Program-made: the position numbers and the translations under genes
In this document: positions 60,533 through 64,000 of the stretch, in pieces
Layout: each line of letters starts with the position of its first letter
Numbering within the stretch: position 1 is the stretch's first letter
Notes under the pieces: model-generated
Database searches by the model: none
Seen by the model: only the letters and a program-made list of their open reading frames with translations
Told to the model about the DNA's origin: nothing
Assembly (NCBI GenBank): GCA_936914845.1
Contig: CAKZGE010000004.1
Coordinates: forward strand, 434,001 to 498,000
DNA: 64,000 bases
Direction of reading: 5' to 3'
Source of the DNA: an uncultured Chloracidobacterium sp.
GTDB taxonomy: Bacteria > Acidobacteriota > Blastocatellia > Pyrinomonadales > Pyrinomonadaceae

Positions 60533-61738
60533 CTTTTCTTCAGCAAGCGGGTCCGGCGAAGCGGAACCGGCGGCAGACTCGATATCTGACAACTTTTTGA
60601 GCAGTTCTTCGATCGGAGCGACGCGAAGCATCTCGATCAGCTTGATCAAGCCGATCTCCAGCACATAGCGCGTTTGCGTAGCATCTTTGAGCTTTGTTTC
60701 GGTTTCCGCCACCGAATTAAAGAAACGCAAAAGGTCCGCTTCGGAAAAAGGTTCGGCAAATTTTTGCATTTCCTCGCTCGAAAGGACAGACGTCTCGAAA
60801 AGGGTATCGGCTTTGCCGGCGACCTTATAAACCAAAAGATCGCGAAATATCGACAGCAGATCACGCGAGAAATTTCGCAGGTCCTGGCCGCGGGCAACCA
60901 GGTCATCAACAACGTCCAATATTTGCCTGGCGTCCTTTTCCGCGATCGCCTTTAAGACACTGCCGAGCGTTTCGCCGGAGGCCATGCCGAGTGCCGTAGT
61001 GACATCTTTAACGGCAATATTGTCGCCCGAAAAGCTGATCACCTGATCGAAATTCGATTGAGCGTCGCGCATCGACCCTTCGCCGGAGCGGGCGATCTCG
61101 CGCAATGCGTCGTCAGCGACAGAGATCTTTTCGGCCTCTGCGATCAGCTTTAGCCGGTCAAAGATCTTTTGCAGGGCAATGGTGCGAAACTGAAATTCCT
61201 GACATCGTGAAAGAATGGTTTCGGGCACCTTGTGCAGCTCTGTCGTCGCCATGATAAAGACGACATCCGGCGGCGGTTCTTCGAGCGTTTTCAACAGGGC
61301 ATTGAACGACGAGGTCGAAAGCATATGAACTTCGTCGATGATGAAAACTTTATAGCGATCGCGGGCAGGGGCGACATTGATGCTTTCAAGTATGATGTCG
61401 CGGATCTCCTGCACGCCGGTGTGCGAGGCGGCGTCAAATTCGAGCACGTCGATCGACCGACTTTCCGATATCTCGATGCATGAGGGGCAAGCGGTTTCAT
61501 CATTAAAGGCGCACGGCTCCGGATTTGGGCCGTCAGCGGTCTTATGACAATTAAGTGCTTTGGCAAGCAGACGGGCGGTCGTCGTTTTGCCGACTCCGCG
61601 AGCTCCGGAGAACAAGTAAGCGTGGTGCAAGCGGCCGTGTTCTAAAGCGTTACGCAGAGTTTGCGTAATGGATTCCTGGCCCGTCACATCCGCAAAGGTT
61701 TGCGGACGCCATTTTCTTGCGATAACTTGATAGCTCAT
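60518..61738 (-). CDS. dnaX: DNA polymerase III subunit gamma/tau (zero-frame gamma form)
   Basis: A 406-residue clamp-loader ATPase in the zero frame. Walker A GARGVGKTTTARLL, zinc cysteines in ACPSC, DEVHMLS box, then domain III. The zero frame ends at LAEEKKKKL just after a run of nine A residues, giving the short gamma-like product. Slippage there yields tau. It belongs to the replisome clamp loader. An SRP RNA gene lies 27 bases upstream on the same strand. Confidence 0.95.
   Translation of the reverse strand: MSYQVIARKWRPQTFADVTGQESITQTLRNALEHGRLHHAYLFSGARGVGKTTTARLLAKALNCHKTADGPNPEPCAFNDETACPSCIEISESRSIDVLEFDAASHTGVQEIRDIILESINVAPARDRYKVFIIDEVHMLSTSSFNALLKTLEEPPPDVVFIMATTELHKVPETILSRCQEFQFRTIALQKIFDRLKLIAEAEKISVADDALREIARSGEGSMRDAQSNFDQVISFSGDNIAVKDVTTALGMASGETLGSVLKAIAEKDARQILDVVDDLVARGQDLRNFSRDLLSIFRDLLVYKVAGKADTLFETSVLSSEEMQKFAEPFSEADLLRFFNSVAETETKLKDATQTRYVLEIGLIKLIEMLRVAPIEELLKKLSDIESAAGSASPDPLAEEKKKKL
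60524..60532 (-). promoter_or_regulatory. dnaX A9 slippery run (frameshift/transcriptional slippage site)
   Basis: The coding strand reads GAAAAAAAAAC, encoding Lys-Lys-Lys in the gamma frame and followed two codons later by TAA. A 5-bp stem (CTGAG / CTCAG, 60495-60515) lies just downstream and may stimulate slippage. Confidence 0.75.
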
Positions 61739-61764
61739 CTAAAGCGGCAGCAAAAAATAAAGAT

Positions 61765-61864
61765 GGCCTCAGACTTAACCGCAACACAAGCTGAAATCGC
61801 TACCGTTGCTCTGTTCCCAGCCTAGCGGGATTCACAACTCAAACCTTGTGCGGAGCCTGAAGCC
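61765..61864 (-). ncRNA. ffs: Signal recognition particle RNA, small bacterial type
   Basis: About 100 nt. Outer helix GGCTTCAG/CTGAGGCC, then CCGCACAAG pairing with CTTGTG..GCGG. The conserved tip reads CCCGCTAGGCTGGGAACAG then AGCAACGGTAGCG: GGAA tetraloop on a CUG/CAG stem, 5' AGG and 3' AGCA internal-loop bases, i.e. the SRP domain IV consensus. A T-rich stretch (ATCTTTATTTTTT) follows as terminator. Binds Ffh for co-translational targeting. Placement upstream of dnaX is common in bacteria. Confidence 0.85.
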
Positions 61865-61914
61865 AACTGATAGAATATCGAAGATCGATCTCATTCGCAA
61901 TTGCTTCCCGCACT

Positions 61915-62652
61915 TTAATTCTTTCTTAGCAGGAATTCATGAGGGTCGTCACCCGGGACCAGCGGTTCGTGTCGATAACCGAGTTCGGCGAGGTGGCCGA
62001 GACATTGATCTCGCAGTTCGCCGGAGTGGGTCGAAAGAAAAATGGTTGGTGAATGCCGCCGCAAAGTAATTTCTCCGCCGATCAACACTTGCATTTCAGC
62101 GCCTTCGACATCGATCTTTATCACGTTCGGGGCAAGCTCAGTAGTTTCAGAGAGCGAATCGAGCGTAATTGTTGGAACTAAAAGGCTTACCCCCCCCCGT
62201 CGAACTTCCGAAAGATGACCCATAGCGATGTTTTCGCCAAGCTCAAAGGCTGCCGTTCCATTAGTATCAGAACACGCAAACGCCATAACACGAACATTAT
62301 CGGCTTTGTTCAATTCGACGTGCCGCTGAAGATAAGCAAGGTTTCGCGGCAGCGGTTCGAGAGCTGCTACGGTACCTTTTTTGCCCACCAGCCGCGAAGC
62401 AAGGATCGAATAATAGCCGGCATTGGCTCCGATATCAAAGAACACATCGCCCGGCCGGAGAATATCGACCATCGCCGCGGTCTGTTCGGGTTCGATCGCG
62501 TTGAAATAGACCGAAGCTCCACCGCCTTCGCCGGCCAATCCGCCGAGAACGAAACGAGCACCTTTCAACGGGCCGGTCAATACCGGATACGGCCACCGCG
62601 GCATTAGCGAACCAAAAACGGTTCTTCCGACCTTTCTTACGATCTGTGACAT
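61915..62652 (-). CDS. FkbM family methyltransferase
   Basis: A 245-residue SAM-dependent methyltransferase. The Rossmann motif I is VFFDIGANAGYYSILAS, with ALEPLPRNLAYL (acidic loop) and the family's IKIDVEGAEMQVLIGG. FkbM enzymes methylate hydroxyls on sugars or other small molecules, often surface glycans. The coding strand has a run of nine G residues (62190-62198) in codons for RRGGV near residue 152, a possible slippage tract. A tRNA-Ser gene precedes it. Confidence 0.9.
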   Translation of the reverse strand: MSQIVRKVGRTVFGSLMPRWPYPVLTGPLKGARFVLGGLAGEGGGASVYFNAIEPEQTAAMVDILRPGDVFFDIGANAGYYSILASRLVGKKGTVAALEPLPRNLAYLQRHVELNKADNVRVMAFACSDTNGTAAFELGENIAMGHLSEVRRGGVSLLVPTITLDSLSETTELAPNVIKIDVEGAEMQVLIGGEITLRRHSPTIFLSTHSGELRDQCLGHLAELGYRHEPLVPGDDPHEFLLRKN

Positions 62653-62703
62653 CCCAACTCAACAAAAAACCCGGGCGAATGTGCATGCGCTCCGGGTTCG
62701 ATA

Positions 62704-62794
62704 TGGCGGAAAGGGTGGGATTCGAACCCACGGAACCCTTTTGAGGCTCACAGCATTTCCAATGCTGCCAATTCAACCGCTCTTGCACCTTTCC
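62704..62794 (-). tRNA. tRNA-Ser (anticodon GGA)
   Basis: A 91-nt class II tRNA with encoded CCA. Acceptor GGAAAGG/CCTTTCC with G73, anticodon arm CAGCA-TTGGAAA-TGCTG, long variable arm and TTCGAAT T-loop. Confidence 0.95.
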
Positions 62795-62826
62795 GTAAAA
62801 TGTAACTTTCAAATACCATGCTGCGA

Positions 62827-63591
62827 TCAATCTGTGATAACGACCTCTTCGACCACGACAACGTCCACGTCCACCGCTTCTTCGCCGGTGTCCAGCCACG
62901 AATAGAAGAAACCGGCAAGCAATGCTCCAAGGATCGGAGCCAACCAGAACATCCACACCTGCTGCAGCGGAAGCGTCGAGGCTCCTTCACCAAAGATGGC
63001 GACAAAAACTGCGGGGCCAGTACTGCGGGCCGGGTTGACTGACGTATTGCTGACCGGTATCGAGATCAGATGGATCAGCGTCAATGCCAAACCGATGGCG
63101 ATCGGGGCAAATCCGGCAGCGGCCCGTTTGGCGGTCGAGCCAAGAATGACGATCAGGAAAAAGAACGTCATTACCACTTCGCAAATGAAAACCGCAACTG
63201 CGGTATAGCCGCCGGGCGAATTTATATCAAAACCGTTCGAGGCAAAATTACCGATCTTGAATGCCGGTTTGCCGCTGGCGATCGCGTATAAAATGCCGGC
63301 CCCGGCCAAACCGCCGAGCACCTGGGCAACGACGTATGGCAGCAATTCGGAAGCCGGAAATCGTTTACCGGCCCACAGACCGAACGAAACTGCCGGGTTG
63401 AAGTGGCCGCCCGAGATATGGCCGAGAGCAAAGGCACCGGTCAAAACGGTCAAACCAAAAGCAAGCGCGACACCGGCAAAGCCGATGCCCAATTCCGGAA
63501 AAGCGGCCGCCAGAACAGCACTGCCGCAACCACCCAGGACGAGCCAGAGGGTGCCGATAAATTCAGCGGTCAATCTTTTGCTTAAAGGCAT
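62827..63591 (-). CDS. aqpZ: Aquaporin Z-type MIP channel
   Basis: A 254-residue six-helix channel with both NPA boxes (SGGHFNPAVSFG and NTSVNPARSTGPA). The Arg after the second NPA is the selectivity-filter Arg, and the His of the filter is expected on helix 5 (TLIHLISIPV), which supports a water channel rather than a glycerol facilitator. The C-terminal tail is acidic and Val-rich. The start has a strong GGAGGAG site. It is flanked by two tRNA-Ser genes on the same strand. Confidence 0.92.
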   Translation of the reverse strand: MPLSKRLTAEFIGTLWLVLGGCGSAVLAAAFPELGIGFAGVALAFGLTVLTGAFALGHISGGHFNPAVSFGLWAGKRFPASELLPYVVAQVLGGLAGAGILYAIASGKPAFKIGNFASNGFDINSPGGYTAVAVFICEVVMTFFFLIVILGSTAKRAAAGFAPIAIGLALTLIHLISIPVSNTSVNPARSTGPAVFVAIFGEGASTLPLQQVWMFWLAPILGALLAGFFYSWLDTGEEAVDVDVVVVEEVVITD

Positions 63592-63692
63592 ATGCGATCT
63601 CCTCCAATTTCTGGATCAAATGGTCAAAATGAAAAAGATAAAGCCGGAAATGCGTGATATGAAAGTAAATTCTCAAATAACAAACAAATTTG

Positions 63693-63782
<90 letters not shown>

Positions 63783-63825
63783 GCGAATTTTGAATTGTAA
63801 ATGTTTTACGGCATCAATATCAAGT

Positions 63826-64000
63826 TTACATAGTCGGTTTGCGCACTTCTTCGCGTTTGCGGCGAAAAAAATCCTGCATCAGCCGCCGGCAGTCGTCCGA
63901 CAAAACACCGGCTGTTATCTGCATTCGATGGTTCAATTGCGGGCTGTCGCATAAGCGAAAAAGCGTTTCGGCGGCCCCGAAGCGTTCGTCGGCAGTGCCG
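63826..64000 (-). CDS. tadA: tRNA adenosine deaminase, C-terminal part (runs off window)
   Basis: The last 57 codons of a deaminase reading leftward, stop at 63826. The visible part RFGAAETLFRLCDSPQLNHR followed by ITAGVLSDDCRRLMQDFFRR matches the TadA C-terminus (LNHR then GVL-x5-C-x6-FF-x2-R). TadA converts A34 to inosine in tRNA-Arg(ACG). The catalytic HxE and PCxxC motifs lie beyond the window. Confidence 0.75.
   Translation of the reverse strand, partial: GTADERFGAAETLFRLCDSPQLNHRMQITAGVLSDDCRRLMQDFFRRKREEVRKPTM

Overview
The window reads as chromosome from a mesophilic Gram-negative bacterium of roughly 50% GC, most likely an Acidobacteriota member (Blastocatellia-like). This placement is inferred from gene content: an Oar-type TonB-dependent receptor with an N-terminal carboxypeptidase-like domain, an adjacent DUF1501/DUF1800 pair, a Ser/Thr kinase, PilZ proteins, and an imuA-imuB-dnaE2 cassette. 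No 16S rRNA gene is present to confirm it.

Layout. 1-3.4 kb: the end of an S9 peptidase, two small secreted basic proteins and an M19 dipeptidase, each followed by an intrinsic terminator. 3.4-16.8 kb: one co-directional minus-strand polysaccharide-utilisation operon. It reads LacI regulator, heparinase II/III, hexuronate-type MFS transporter, SDR, TonB receptor, acetylesterase, second esterase, second heparinase II/III. Two near-identical palindromic operators lie at its promoter and at the start of its second gene. 16.9-24 kb: secreted beta-propeller protein, secA and a pair of unrecognised membrane/secreted proteins. 24.2-30.3 kb: a C-terminally truncated helicase followed by the imuA-imuB-dnaE2 mutasome cassette behind a good sigma70-like promoter.

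30.5-35.4 kb is an accessory region that begins right after tRNA-Thr(UGU). It holds a Fic protein gene preceded by seven GATAAG-type repeats spaced at exact multiples of 10 bp, a broken SpoT-like HD gene, and an AT-rich array of RHS toxin-tip remnants and immunity genes. 35.5-54.6 kb is mostly core: OatA-like acyltransferase, pgsA, DUF1501/DUF1800, HhH-GPD glycosylase, Ser/Thr kinase, two PilZ proteins, gyrA, an M15 peptidase and ruvA-CPBP-ruvB.

55.1-57.5 kb is a compact bacterial microcompartment locus: a class II aldolase with a Cys-bearing C-terminal extension, one BMC-H shell protein, three tandem BMC-P vertex proteins and a small Cys-rich protein. No aldehyde or alcohol dehydrogenase is visible, so the rest of the pathway must be encoded elsewhere. 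57.5-64 kb carries LemA, a nucleotidyltransferase, a TPM-domain protein, dnaX with an A9 slippery run that opens a second frame (gamma and tau forms), an SRP RNA gene directly upstream of dnaX, an FkbM methyltransferase with a G9 tract, two tRNA-Ser genes flanking aquaporin Z, and the 3' end of tadA.

Candidates for undescribed biology are the helically phased GATAAG array at fic, the minimal BMC locus with two putative cargo proteins, and the RHS orphan-tip array. Several annotated starts were moved from non-ATG upstream codons to internal ATG or GTG codons where ribosome sites, terminators or family alignment favour them.
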